Source: Acidimicrobiia bacterium
Lineage (GTDB): Bacteria > Actinomycetota > Acidimicrobiia > Acidimicrobiales > Iamiaceae
Assembly (NCBI GenBank): GCA_019247975.1
Contig: JAFBAD010000323.1
Span: forward strand, 1 to 12,055
Direction of reading: 5' to 3'
DNA length: 12,055 nt
Shown: positions 1-6,826 of the stretch, piece after piece
Layout: the number at the start of each line of letters is the position of its first letter
Numbering within the stretch: the first letter of the stretch is position 1
Made by a program: the position numbers and the translations under genes
Notes under the pieces: model-generated
Databases searched by the model: none
Told to the model about the DNA's origin: nothing
Seen by the model: the letters and a program-made list of their open reading frames with translations, nothing else

Positions 1-473
1 ACGAGCAGGTCATCCGCATGCTCAACGAGATCGGGTCGATCGACAACGTGCCTGACTTCGTGAAGAGCGTGAAGGAGGGCACGGGCGGCCGGCTCCAGGG
101 CTTCGGGCACCGCGTCTACAAGAACTACGACCCGCGGGCGAAGATCATCAAGGACGCCGCCTACGAGGTCTTCGAGGTGACGGGCAAGAACCCGCTGCTC
201 GACATCGCGCTGAAGCTCGAGGAGACCGCGCTCGCCGACGACTACTTCATCAGCCGCAAGCTCTACCCGAACGTCGACTTCTACTCGGGCCTCATCTACC
301 AGGCGATGGGCTTCCCGATCGACATGTTCACCGTGCTCTTCGCCATCCCCCGCACCGCCGGTTGGCTGGCCCACTGGAAGGAGCTGCTCGAGCAGGATCA
401 GAAGATCGCTCGGCCGCGGCAGCTCTACATCGGCGAGGAGGTACGGGACTACGTGCGGATCGAGGACCGCTGA
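1..473 (+). CDS. gltA: Citrate synthase, C-terminal part (5'-truncated by window edge)
   Basis: The frame is open from the window edge (first full codon at base 3) to TGA 471-473, giving the last 156 residues. Citrate synthase condenses acetyl-CoA and oxaloacetate to citrate in the TCA cycle, in the cytoplasm. Visible family signatures are GFGHRVYKNYDPRA (active-site His and substrate Arg region), NVDFYSGLIYQAMG (catalytic Asp) and IPRTAGWLAHWKE (substrate-binding Arg), followed by the usual short C-terminal tail with RPRQLYIG. These match the hexameric bacterial type of about 430 residues, so roughly two thirds lies outside the window. The start cannot be seen. It is followed without a gap by an RDD-family gene that may overlap its stop codon. 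Confidence 0.97.
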   Translation, partial: EQVIRMLNEIGSIDNVPDFVKSVKEGTGGRLQGFGHRVYKNYDPRAKIIKDAAYEVFEVTGKNPLLDIALKLEETALADDYFISRKLYPNVDFYSGLIYQAMGFPIDMFTVLFAIPRTAGWLAHWKELLEQDQKIARPRQLYIGEEVRDYVRIEDR

Positions 474-1741
474 CCGACACCGGTCCGTGGAGCCAGGGCG
501 GTCGGCCTCCGGTCTCCACCCACCCGGGCCCGCCGCCCCCGGCGCCGGGCTGGCCCCAGCAGCCCTGGCCGCCCCAGCCCGGAGCGCCCTACGGCGGGCC
601 ACCGCAACCCCAGCACCAACCTCAGCCGCAACCGTGGGCGACCGGACCGTGGTGGCCGGCGGCGCCGCCGGCTCCGGTCGACCCGCTCGCGTCGGTGGGT
701 CGCCGCATCGGAGCCCGCGCGATCGACGCTGCGGTGTGCATGGTGCTGTTCGTCGTGCCGATCCTGCTCGTGCCGTCCGAGCGGGTGCTCGCCCGGCTCA
801 CCGTCGGCTTCGTCGTGGCCGTCGCCTACGAGACGCTGTGCGTCACGATGCTGGGGGCCACGCCCGGCAAGCAGATCACCGGCATCCGGGTCGGCCGGCT
901 CGACCGGGCCGCCGTCGACCCGCAGGCGGCTCTCCGGCGGGCGATGCTCTCGGCGTTCATCACGCTCGGGGTCGCGTGGCTGCCGCTCGTCATCGCCGGG
1001 AACACCGGCGCCGCTGACGGCGACCGCCTCGGCGTCGGCATCAGCGCGTCGTTCGTCGCCGCGTTCATCGGCCTGTGTGCGGGGGTCTCCGCGCTGACCT
1101 CGCCGCAGCGCCGCGGCTACCCGGACCGGACCGCGGGCACGGTCGTGCTCGACCGCCGCGCGCCCGCCGGCTTCGGCGCGCAGGAGCTCGCCGAGCGGGC
1201 CACCCACCAGACGCCGGCGCAGATCAACCCGGCCGGCCCGGCTGCGTCGTTCGAGCGCCGGCGTCGAGCGCGCGCGTCGCGGCTCGACGACACGCCGGTC
1301 CTCGTGCTGCTCATCGTGGCCCTCGGCTTCGCGCTGTCGGTCCCCCACCTCTCGGGTTGGTTGCTCGGGCTGCTGGGGCTCCTGTGGGAGGTCGCGTTCG
1401 TCGCCGACGAGACGTGGCGGATCTCGCGGACCGGGGCGACCGCCGGCCACCGCCGGTTCGGCCTCGCCGTGGTCGATCGCCGGACGGGCGAGGCCCCCGG
1501 ACCGATGCCTGCGGTCACCCGGGCGATCCTCGTCTCGCTCCCGCTCTACGCGCTCCCGGCGCTGACCATCGCCGCCTTCGCGGGTGCCGACGGCAACGCC
1601 CTCGCGATCGCGGCGGGCGCGCTCGCCGGCACGCTCCTGTTCGCCTGGTTGATCGTCATGCGGTTCGTGCCCGGCCGCAGCTTCCACGACTTCGCGGCCC
1701 GCACGATGGTCGTCGCGGTGGCCGAGCCGGAGGACCGCTGA
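470..1741 (+). CDS. Tandem RDD-family membrane protein with Pro/Gln-rich N-terminus (start uncertain)
   Basis: Function is unknown; RDD proteins are multi-pass membrane proteins, some tied to transport. The frame is certain but the start is not. The only ATG/GTG/TTG upstream of the proline-rich stretch is TTG 362, 111 nt inside gltA, and the next is GTG 695, after that stretch. CTG 470 overlaps the gltA stop as CTGA and follows GAGGA (462-466), so I give it provisionally (423 aa). Residues about 8-70 are Pro/Gln/Trp-rich and probably cytoplasmic. RDD copy 1 (about 77-230) has RRIGARAID, GATPGKQITGIRV and GYPDRTAGTVV. Copy 2 (about 265-415) has GATAGHRRFGLAVV and SFHDFAARTMVV. The two copies look like an internal duplication, the second having lost the PGK lysine. 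Hydrophobic segments occur in both. The stop lies 1 nt before the rhomboid ATG, suggesting one operon. Confidence 0.85.
   Translation: MTDTGPWSQGGRPPVSTHPGPPPPAPGWPQQPWPPQPGAPYGGPPQPQHQPQPQPWATGPWWPAAPPAPVDPLASVGRRIGARAIDAAVCMVLFVVPILLVPSERVLARLTVGFVVAVAYETLCVTMLGATPGKQITGIRVGRLDRAAVDPQAALRRAMLSAFITLGVAWLPLVIAGNTGAADGDRLGVGISASFVAAFIGLCAGVSALTSPQRRGYPDRTAGTVVLDRRAPAGFGAQELAERATHQTPAQINPAGPAASFERRRRARASRLDDTPVLVLLIVALGFALSVPHLSGWLLGLLGLLWEVAFVADETWRISRTGATAGHRRFGLAVVDRRTGEAPGPMPAVTRAILVSLPLYALPALTIAAFAGADGNALAIAAGALAGTLLFAWLIVMRFVPGRSFHDFAARTMVVAVAEPEDR
1729..1733 (+). promoter_or_regulatory. Shine-Dalgarno site of the rhomboid gene
   Basis: GGAGG ends 9 nt before ATG 1743, inside the last codons of the RDD gene. 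It supports this ATG as the start and translation of the gene from the shared mRNA. Confidence 0.7.
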
Positions 1742-1742
1742 C

Positions 1743-2531
1743 ATGGCGCTGCCGATCCACGACGACGCACCCACCAAGCGCATCCCGTGGGTCACCTACG
1801 CGCTGATCGTCGTCAACGTCGTCGTGTTCCTCTTCCTCGAACCGGCCGCGCTGCAGGGTGGCGACGCCAACAGCACGAAGGGCTTCTCCTCGACCGAGGA
1901 GCGCGACGTCAACGCCTTCGCCTACAAGTGGGGCGCGATCCCCTGCGAGATCCAGCACATGAAGTCGCTGCACGACGGCGTGCGCTGCACGGGCGAGCGC
2001 GATCCGTCCGAGCCGGCGGTCAGCGGGAAGATCGTGCTGCTGTCGCTCCTCACTGCGATGTTCATCCACGGCAGCGTCCTGCACATCGCCGGCAACATGC
2101 TGTTCCTGTGGGTGTTCGGCAACAACGTCGAGGACCGAATAGGCCCGGTGCCGTACCTCGCGCTGTACCTGATCACCGGCGTGATCGCGACGTTCGGGCA
2201 CGCGCTGTTCCACTGGAACGACGCGGTGCCCGTGCTCGGCGCGTCCGGCGCGATCGCCGGCGTCATGGGCGCGTACCTCGTCTTCAGACCGAGGGGACGG
2301 ATCCTCACCGTGCTGCTCTGGAACGTCGTCTACGTCCCCGCATGGGTGCTGCTCGGGCTGTTCTTCGTCACCCAGTTCATCGCCGGCGACGACTCGGTCG
2401 CGTGGGTCGCGCACGCGGCGGGCATGGGCGCAGGGTTCCTCGCCGCGCTGGTGCTCGCCCGCATCTACCCGGACCCGAACCGCCCGCTCCCTCGCCCCAC
2501 CCCTGGAATTGGCGCGTTCAGTCGCGCATAG
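1743..2531 (+). CDS. Rhomboid family intramembrane serine protease
   Basis: This 262-residue membrane protein should cut transmembrane helices of client proteins within the bilayer. The catalytic Ser168 is in GASGAIAGVMGA and the catalytic His224 in AHAAGMGAG. The HGSVLHIAGNMLFLW stretch supplies His109, His114 and Asn118 of the conserved H-x8-N region, followed by FGNNVEDRIG. Several hydrophobic helices are evident (about 15-32, 97-108, 112-126, 137-157, 163-180, 187-212 and 220-240), with a long external loop after helix 1 (about 35-95) containing two cysteines (68 and 82) that could pair. ATG 1743 is 1 nt after the RDD stop and has a GGAGG site, so the genes are probably cotranscribed. The last 9 residues are encoded inside a large palindrome. 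All catalytic residues are present, so it is probably active; its substrate is not indicated. Confidence 0.95.
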   Translation: MALPIHDDAPTKRIPWVTYALIVVNVVVFLFLEPAALQGGDANSTKGFSSTEERDVNAFAYKWGAIPCEIQHMKSLHDGVRCTGERDPSEPAVSGKIVLLSLLTAMFIHGSVLHIAGNMLFLWVFGNNVEDRIGPVPYLALYLITGVIATFGHALFHWNDAVPVLGASGAIAGVMGAYLVFRPRGRILTVLLWNVVYVPAWVLLGLFFVTQFIAGDDSVAWVAHAAGMGAGFLAALVLARIYPDPNRPLPRPTPGIGAFSRA

Positions 2532-2555
2532 CGCGGCGAACCGAGCCAATTTCAG
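2503..2555. terminator. 53-bp imperfect palindrome between convergent genes, probable bidirectional terminator
   Basis: The outer arms CTGGAATTGGC (2503-2513) and GCCAATTTCAG (2545-2555) pair over 11 bp with one G-T pair. The inner arms CGCGC (2523-2527) and GCGCG (2531-2535) pair around the trinucleotide ATA. GTTC (2516-2519) and GAAC (2538-2541) can also pair if one base slips. The structure is centred on base 2529. It holds the rhomboid TAG (2529-2531) at its centre and reaches the oxidoreductase TGA (2552-2554, minus). There is no T-run, so termination, if real, would be Rho-type or structure-driven. Position between convergent stops supports a shared terminator. Confidence 0.55.
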
Positions 2556-3547
2556 CGGTCGGGTGCGACGTCCAGGGCGATCTTGCCGACGTTGGCGTTC
2601 GACTCCATGTGGCGGTGCGCGTCGCCCACGTCGTCGAGCGGGAAGCGGGAGTCGATCACCGGGGCGAGCGTGCCGTCGGCGAACCACGGCACCACCTCAC
2701 GCCCGAAGCGCTGCGTGAGCGCGACCTTCTCCTCGATCGGGCGGGCCCGCAGCACCGTGCCGATCAGGCGGCCCCGCTTGGGCATCAGTGCGCCGACGTT
2801 GACCTGCGTCGATCCGCCGCCCATCACGCCGACCTGCACGATCGACCCGCCGGTGCGGATCGCGGAGATGTTGCGGTCGACGTAGTCACCGCCGACGACG
2901 TCGAGCACGGTGTCGACGCCGGCGCCGCCGGTCGCGTCACGGACCGCTTCGACGAAGTCCTCGCCGGCCGTGTAGTCGACCACCACGTCGGCACCGAGCC
3001 GACGGCAGGCCTCGACCTTCTTGCCGCTCACCGTCGTGACCACCAGCGCGCCGAGCGCCTTGGCGATGCCGATGCCGGCGGTACCGACACCCGACGCACC
3101 CGCGTGCACCAGCGCCCACCGACCCGCGGTGAGGCCGCCCTGCACGACGAGCGCGTCCCACGCGGTCAGGTACACCTCGGGAACGGCGCCTGCGTCGGCG
3201 AGCGGCAGCGCATCCGGCACGGCGACCAGCTGCCGCTCGTGCACCGCGACCCGTTCGGCGTACGCGCCACCGGACACGATCCCCATCACCGGGTCGCCGA
3301 CGGACCATGCGCTGACGCGGGAACCGACCGACGCCACCCGTCCGGCCAGCTCCATGCCCGGCACCTCGTGCTTCCGGGGCGGGCCCGGCTCGGGGTAGTA
3401 GCCCATGCGCTGGAGCACGTCGGCCCGGTTGACCGCCGTGGCGACCACGTCGACCACGACCTCCTCGGGACCCGGCTCGGGATCGTCGATCTCGGTCACG
3501 GACAGGACCTCGGGTCCCCCGTGCTCGGTCAGCACCACGGCTCGCAC
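2552..3547 (-). CDS. NAD(P)H:quinone oxidoreductase, PIG3/TP53I3-like medium-chain reductase
   Basis: A 331-residue soluble oxidoreductase of the zinc-independent MDR superfamily, expected to reduce quinones with NADPH. The N-terminal GroES-like part carries TAVNRADVLQRMGYYPEPG and GMELAGRVASVG (residues about 37-75). The Rossmann motif is HAGASGVGTAGIGIAKALGA (148-167). The C-terminal stretch MESNANVGKIAL is characteristic of the PIG3 subgroup. No zinc-binding Cys/His cluster is visible, as expected. The open frame extends 39 codons further upstream, but those codons encode the shadow of the neighbouring gene and are not family-like. GTG 3547 gives the canonical MRAVVLTEHGGPEVL start and follows a TAGGGT -10-like hexamer by 7 nt, suggesting a leaderless mRNA. 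It is divergent from the GNAT gene and convergent with the rhomboid gene. Confidence 0.93.
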   Translation of the reverse strand: MRAVVLTEHGGPEVLSVTEIDDPEPGPEEVVVDVVATAVNRADVLQRMGYYPEPGPPRKHEVPGMELAGRVASVGSRVSAWSVGDPVMGIVSGGAYAERVAVHERQLVAVPDALPLADAGAVPEVYLTAWDALVVQGGLTAGRWALVHAGASGVGTAGIGIAKALGALVVTTVSGKKVEACRRLGADVVVDYTAGEDFVEAVRDATGGAGVDTVLDVVGGDYVDRNISAIRTGGSIVQVGVMGGGSTQVNVGALMPKRGRLIGTVLRARPIEEKVALTQRFGREVVPWFADGTLAPVIDSRFPLDDVGDAHRHMESNANVGKIALDVAPDR

Positions 3548-3554
3548 GGGACCG

Positions 3555-3560
3555 ACCCTA
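3555..3560 (-). promoter_or_regulatory. -10-like element TAGGGT of the oxidoreductase gene
   Basis: On the minus strand TAGGGT ends 7 nt before GTG 3547, the spacing expected if transcription begins at or beside the start codon. No convincing -35 is visible. The call rests on recurrence of the same arrangement at three other GTG starts in the window. Confidence 0.45.
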
Positions 3561-3571
3561 CGGTCCGTAGG
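3557..3571. promoter_or_regulatory. Perfect 15-bp palindrome in the divergent promoter, candidate operator
   Basis: CCTACGG-T-CCGTAGG is a perfect inverted repeat with a single central base. It overlaps the -10-like hexamers of both divergent genes (TAGGGT minus at 3555-3560, TAGGCT plus at 3568-3573). A dimeric regulator bound here would cover both promoters. Alternatively, the symmetry may just be two overlapping promoters facing apart. Confidence 0.45.
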
Positions 3572-3573
3572 CT
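3568..3573 (+). promoter_or_regulatory. -10-like element TAGGCT of the GNAT gene
   Basis: TAGGCT ends 8 nt before GTG 3582, the same spacing as at the FHA gene. This favours GTG 3582 over the later in-frame TTG 3597 and GTG 3600. No clear -35 is seen. Confidence 0.45.
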
Positions 3574-3581
3574 CCCCCGCC

Positions 3582-4085
3582 GTGCCGAGCGGAGCGTTGG
3601 TGATACGGCCGGTGCGGCCCGAGGAGGCCGACGAGCTGGGCGCTCTGACCGTCGCTGCGTACACCGCGCTGCCCGGTCACGTGGAGGAGCCCGACTACGA
3701 AGCCGAGCTGGCGGACGTGGCGACGCGGGCGGCGGTGGCCGACGTGCTCGTCGCGATCGACGGTGACGGCACCGTGCTCGGCGGCGTCACGTTCGTGCCC
3801 GACGGCGACAACCCACTGGCCGAGCACGAGATCGCCGGCGCGTCGACGATCCGCATGCTGGCGGTGGCCGGTCACGCCCAGGGCCAGGGCGTCGGCGAGG
3901 CGTTGGTCCGGGCCTGCATCGAGCGCGCCCGCGACGTCGGCTCGCAGCACATCGTGTTGCACTCGACGCCCTGGATGCAGGCCGCCCACCGGCTCTACGA
4001 GCGGCTCGGCTTCGCCCGCCGGCCCGACCTCGACTGGACGCCGGTGCCCGACATCCCGCTGCTCGGCTTCAGCCTCGACCTGTAG
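3582..4085 (+). CDS. GNAT family N-acetyltransferase
   Basis: A 167-residue single-domain acetyltransferase using acetyl-CoA; its acceptor is not apparent. Residues 7-11 (VIRPV) start the first strand. RMLAVAGHAQGQGVGEAL (91-108) contains the Q-G-Q-G-V-G acetyl-CoA pyrophosphate loop preceded by the beta-4 strand. The end of the fold is HSTPWMQAAHRLYERLGFARR (127-147), the usual A-x-x-x-Y-x-x-x-G-F motif. GTG 3582 is chosen from the upstream TAGGCT and because the first family-like strand follows at once; starts at 3597 or 3600 remain possible. It is divergent from the oxidoreductase, and its stop lies only 9 nt from the convergent Pat-like gene. It is not closely similar to the GNAT domain of that neighbour. 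Confidence 0.9.
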   Translation: MPSGALVIRPVRPEEADELGALTVAAYTALPGHVEEPDYEAELADVATRAAVADVLVAIDGDGTVLGGVTFVPDGDNPLAEHEIAGASTIRMLAVAGHAQGQGVGEALVRACIERARDVGSQHIVLHSTPWMQAAHRLYERLGFARRPDLDWTPVPDIPLLGFSLDL

Positions 4086-4094
4086 CGGCAGCGC

Positions 4095-6743
4095 TCACGC
4101 CAGCCGGCGCACGAGCGGGTCCGACTGACGGGTCCAGTGCTCGAGGCGCACGTGCAGGTCGGTCGGCACCGCGCCGGTGGACGACACCAGGACCGGGTCG
4201 AGGCGCAGCTCGACCAGCTCCGGCACCGCGACCGCCAGCGCGGACAGGCGGAGGACGAGCTCGGCCAGGCACGCGGCCGCCTCGGGGTCCAACCCGGCGA
4301 CGCCGTCCACCAGCCGCTCGGCGTCGAGGTCGGTCAGCGGGACCACCCGGGGTTCGAGCGCACCGGTCCCCGCCGGGCCGAGGCTGAGGACCGAGCCGAA
4401 GGTCGGGTGCTGCCGCACGACCAGCTCGACGTCGGTGCCGCTCCGGCCCATCGCCTGGAGCAGCGCCGGCTGCATCGCCGCGCCGTGCAGGTCCGCCATG
4501 CGGACGAAGGCCCGGCGCAGCTCGTCGTCGCCATGCACGTCGACCGCGACGCCACCGGCTTCGGTCTTCGCCGGCCGTGTCAGGCCGGGCGCCTTGAGCG
4601 CGACCGGGTAGCCGATCTCGGCCGCTGCCGCGACCGCATCCTCCTCGCCGTCGACCAACCGCTGGCGGACCGCGTCGATCCCGTGGGTGGCCAGCAGCTC
4701 GCGGGCGGCGACCGGGTCGAGCACGATGCTGCCGTCCCGGCCGTCGAGCGCGGCCGCGGCGACCGCTCGGGCCGCGACGCTCTCGGCCTGGTCGACGTCG
4801 GGCACCGCGCCGGCCGGCCGGTTCCGCCACATCGCGTACCGGCAGATGCGGCCGAGGGCGATGGCCGCCGCCTCCGGGAACGCGAACGCGGGCACCGGAC
4901 CGAGGCCGTCGAGCGCGCCGGGCGGGTGGGGGCCGAGGAAGCTGGCCAGCACCGTCGTGGTCGCCTGGGTGCTCGCGGCGCCGGCCACCGCGCGAGCGAT
5001 CTCGCCGGTCCGATCGGGGATCGTCGGCGCGTACAGCGCGAGGACCGCGTCGACGCCGGCGTCCTCGATCAGCGCGGCCATCGTCGCGCCGTACTCGCGC
5101 GGCCCCGCCTCCGAGGTGAGCTCGACCGGGTTGGTCACGCGCGCACCAGGACGGAGGGTCTCCCGCAGGCGCTCGGACGTCTCCGCTGACAGCGGCGGCA
5201 GCTCCAGGCCGGCCGCGATGCACGCATCGGCGGCCAGCACCGCGGGTCCCCAGAAGTTCGACACGAGAGCGACGCGCCGGCCCCGAGGCAGCGGCTGGTT
5301 GGCGAGCACTCGCGCTGCATCGACGAGCTGCTCGAGGGTCTCGACCCGGATGACGCCGGTCTGACCGAGGAGCGCGTCGATCGCCACCTCCGGGCCGTCG
5401 GTGCCACCGTCGACCGTCCCGTCGTCGGTGAGCGGCGTCAGCCGGTTAGGCTTCACCGCGACGATGGGCGTGTGGATCGCGACCCGCCGCGCGATGCGGG
5501 CGAAGTTGCGCGGGTTGCCGAAGGACTCCAGGTAGAGGAGCACGACGTCGGTGCGCTCGTCCTGCTCCCAGTACTGGAGCAGGTCGTTGCCGCTGACGTC
5601 GGCCCGGTTCCCCGCGGCGACGAACGTCGACACGCCGAGTCCGTGCCGCCCGAGCTCGTCGAGCACGGCGGCGCCGATGGTGCCGGACTGCGACAGCACG
5701 CCGATGCGCCCGGGCGCGGGCATGACCTCCGTGAACGACGCGTGCAACCGGACGCCGGGCGCGGTGTTGACCACTCCCATCGTGTTCGGACCCACCATGC
5801 GCAGGCCGAGGCTGCGCACCCGCTCGACCAGCCGCCGCTCCTCCTCAGCGCCCTCGGGACCCGACTCGGCGAAGCCGGCGCTGATCACGACCAGGCCGCG
5901 CACCTGCTTGCGGGCGCAGTCCTCGACCACGTCGAGCACCTGGTCGGCCGGGACGACGAGGACCGCGAGGTCGATGTCGTCGGGCACGTCGAGCACGGAC
6001 GGGTAGGCCCGCACGCTGCCGACGTGGTCCGCCTCGGAGTTCACCGGGTACACGGGTCCGTCGAAGCCCGCTTCGATCAGCCGCCTGAACACCGCGTGGC
6101 CGAGCGTTCCGACCCGACGCGACGCGCCGACGACCGCGACCGAACGGGGCACGAGGATGCGCGCGACCGAGCGCGCTTCGGATGCGGCGGCCCGTGCGTC
6201 CATGGCGGCGAGCGCCTCCTCGGTCGGCTCGATCGCCAACTCCACCTCGATCACGCCGTCGGCGAAGTGGCTCGTCACCGCGAAGCCGGCCTGCTTGAAC
6301 ACCGAGAGCATCCTGCGGTTCTGCGGCAGCACCGTCGCCGTGAACCCGGTCACGCCTGCATCCCGGGCCGCCGCCGCGAGGTACTCGAGCAGCACCGTGG
6401 CGATGCCCCGTCCGGCGTGCCCGTCGTCGGTGAAGAACGCGACCTCCGCGTCGCGCCGACCGGGTGGGCGGTCGTAGCGGGCGATCCCGACGAGCTCGCC
6501 GGCGATGATGCCGACGAACGCCATCCGGTCCGTGTAGTCGACGTTGGTGAAGCGCTCGAGGTCCCGCTCGGTGAGCGTCGGCCGGGGGCTGAAGTAGCGG
6601 AAGTAGATGCTCTCGGGCGACTGGCGCGCGTGGAAGTCGACGATCAGCGCGGCGTCGTCGGGGACGATCGGCCGCACGTGCACCGTGCCTCCGTCAGCCA
6701 ACGCCACATCGGCTTCGAAGCGCGCGGCCGGGGCGGGCTCCAC
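4095..6743 (-). CDS. Pat-like protein: N-terminal GNAT acetyltransferase fused to NDP-forming acyl-CoA synthetase-like domains
   Basis: An 882-residue cytoplasmic protein, probably a protein lysine acetyltransferase of the Pat class, which acetylates enzymes such as acyl-CoA synthetases. The GNAT domain (about 19-169) has DGHAGRGIATVLLEYL (107-122) for acetyl-CoA. A CoA-binding Rossmann domain follows (VAVVGASRRVGTLGH, about 202-216), then two succinyl-CoA-ligase-like domains (MVGPNTMG, GVLSQSG, GNPRNFARIARRV) and a C-terminal ATP-grasp-like region. The SHTG phospho-histidine motif of active NDP-forming synthetases is absent (TVDGGTDG instead), and the ATP-grasp motifs are degenerate (TRPAKTEAGGV, QHPTFG). 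The synthetase part is therefore probably regulatory. Domain order is reversed relative to Salmonella Pat. The frame begins at GTG 6791, but GTG 6743 lies 7 nt after TACCCT and is preferred. Confidence 0.92.
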   Translation of the reverse strand: MEPAPAARFEADVALADGGTVHVRPIVPDDAALIVDFHARQSPESIYFRYFSPRPTLTERDLERFTNVDYTDRMAFVGIIAGELVGIARYDRPPGRRDAEVAFFTDDGHAGRGIATVLLEYLAAAARDAGVTGFTATVLPQNRRMLSVFKQAGFAVTSHFADGVIEVELAIEPTEEALAAMDARAAASEARSVARILVPRSVAVVGASRRVGTLGHAVFRRLIEAGFDGPVYPVNSEADHVGSVRAYPSVLDVPDDIDLAVLVVPADQVLDVVEDCARKQVRGLVVISAGFAESGPEGAEEERRLVERVRSLGLRMVGPNTMGVVNTAPGVRLHASFTEVMPAPGRIGVLSQSGTIGAAVLDELGRHGLGVSTFVAAGNRADVSGNDLLQYWEQDERTDVVLLYLESFGNPRNFARIARRVAIHTPIVAVKPNRLTPLTDDGTVDGGTDGPEVAIDALLGQTGVIRVETLEQLVDAARVLANQPLPRGRRVALVSNFWGPAVLAADACIAAGLELPPLSAETSERLRETLRPGARVTNPVELTSEAGPREYGATMAALIEDAGVDAVLALYAPTIPDRTGEIARAVAGAASTQATTTVLASFLGPHPPGALDGLGPVPAFAFPEAAAIALGRICRYAMWRNRPAGAVPDVDQAESVAARAVAAAALDGRDGSIVLDPVAARELLATHGIDAVRQRLVDGEEDAVAAAAEIGYPVALKAPGLTRPAKTEAGGVAVDVHGDDELRRAFVRMADLHGAAMQPALLQAMGRSGTDVELVVRQHPTFGSVLSLGPAGTGALEPRVVPLTDLDAERLVDGVAGLDPEAAACLAELVLRLSALAVAVPELVELRLDPVLVSSTGAVPTDLHVRLEHWTRQSDPLVRRLA

Positions 6744-6750
6744 CCGCCGA

Positions 6751-6756
6751 AGGGTA
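6751..6756 (-). promoter_or_regulatory. -10-like element TACCCT of the Pat-like gene
   Basis: On the minus strand TACCCT ends 7 nt before GTG 6743. It decides between this GTG and the upstream in-frame GTG 6791, whose extra 16 residues are not family-like. This would give a leaderless mRNA. Confidence 0.45.
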
Positions 6757-6812
6757 ACGCCGGGGGACCCCTCCCCTGGCCAGGCGTGCACCTCTACCGC
6801 AGAGCGCGCCCG

Positions 6813-6818
6813 TAGCCT
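6813..6818 (+). promoter_or_regulatory. -10-like element TAGCCT of the FHA-LCP operon
   Basis: TAGCCT ends 8 nt before GTG 6827, matching the arrangement at the GNAT gene. It lies in the 83-bp divergent region shared with the Pat-like gene. There is no Shine-Dalgarno sequence in front of the GTG, which agrees with leaderless translation. Confidence 0.45.
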
Positions 6819-6826
6819 CTCGGCTC

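Noticed and set aside
449..1795. Long open frame on the minus strand opposite the RDD gene
   Set aside because: Its translation is dominated by Arg, Asp, Glu and Gly in a pattern typical of the reverse reading of GC-rich codons, with no family motif. The plus strand has clear RDD motifs.
3548..3664. Upstream extension of the oxidoreductase frame by 39 codons
   Set aside because: The extension is Ser/Thr/Arg-rich, antisense to the GNAT gene and unlike the family. GTG 3547 gives the standard N-terminus and has a -10-like element just upstream.
1787..3766. A 659-codon open frame on the plus strand across the rhomboid and oxidoreductase genes
   Set aside because: It is Arg/His/Gly-rich shadow coding. 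It covers a good rhomboid gene in another frame and an oxidoreductase gene on the other strand.
5472..6815. A 447-codon plus-strand frame opposite the Pat-like gene
   Set aside because: It is the antisense shadow of a well-supported gene, with no recognisable domain.
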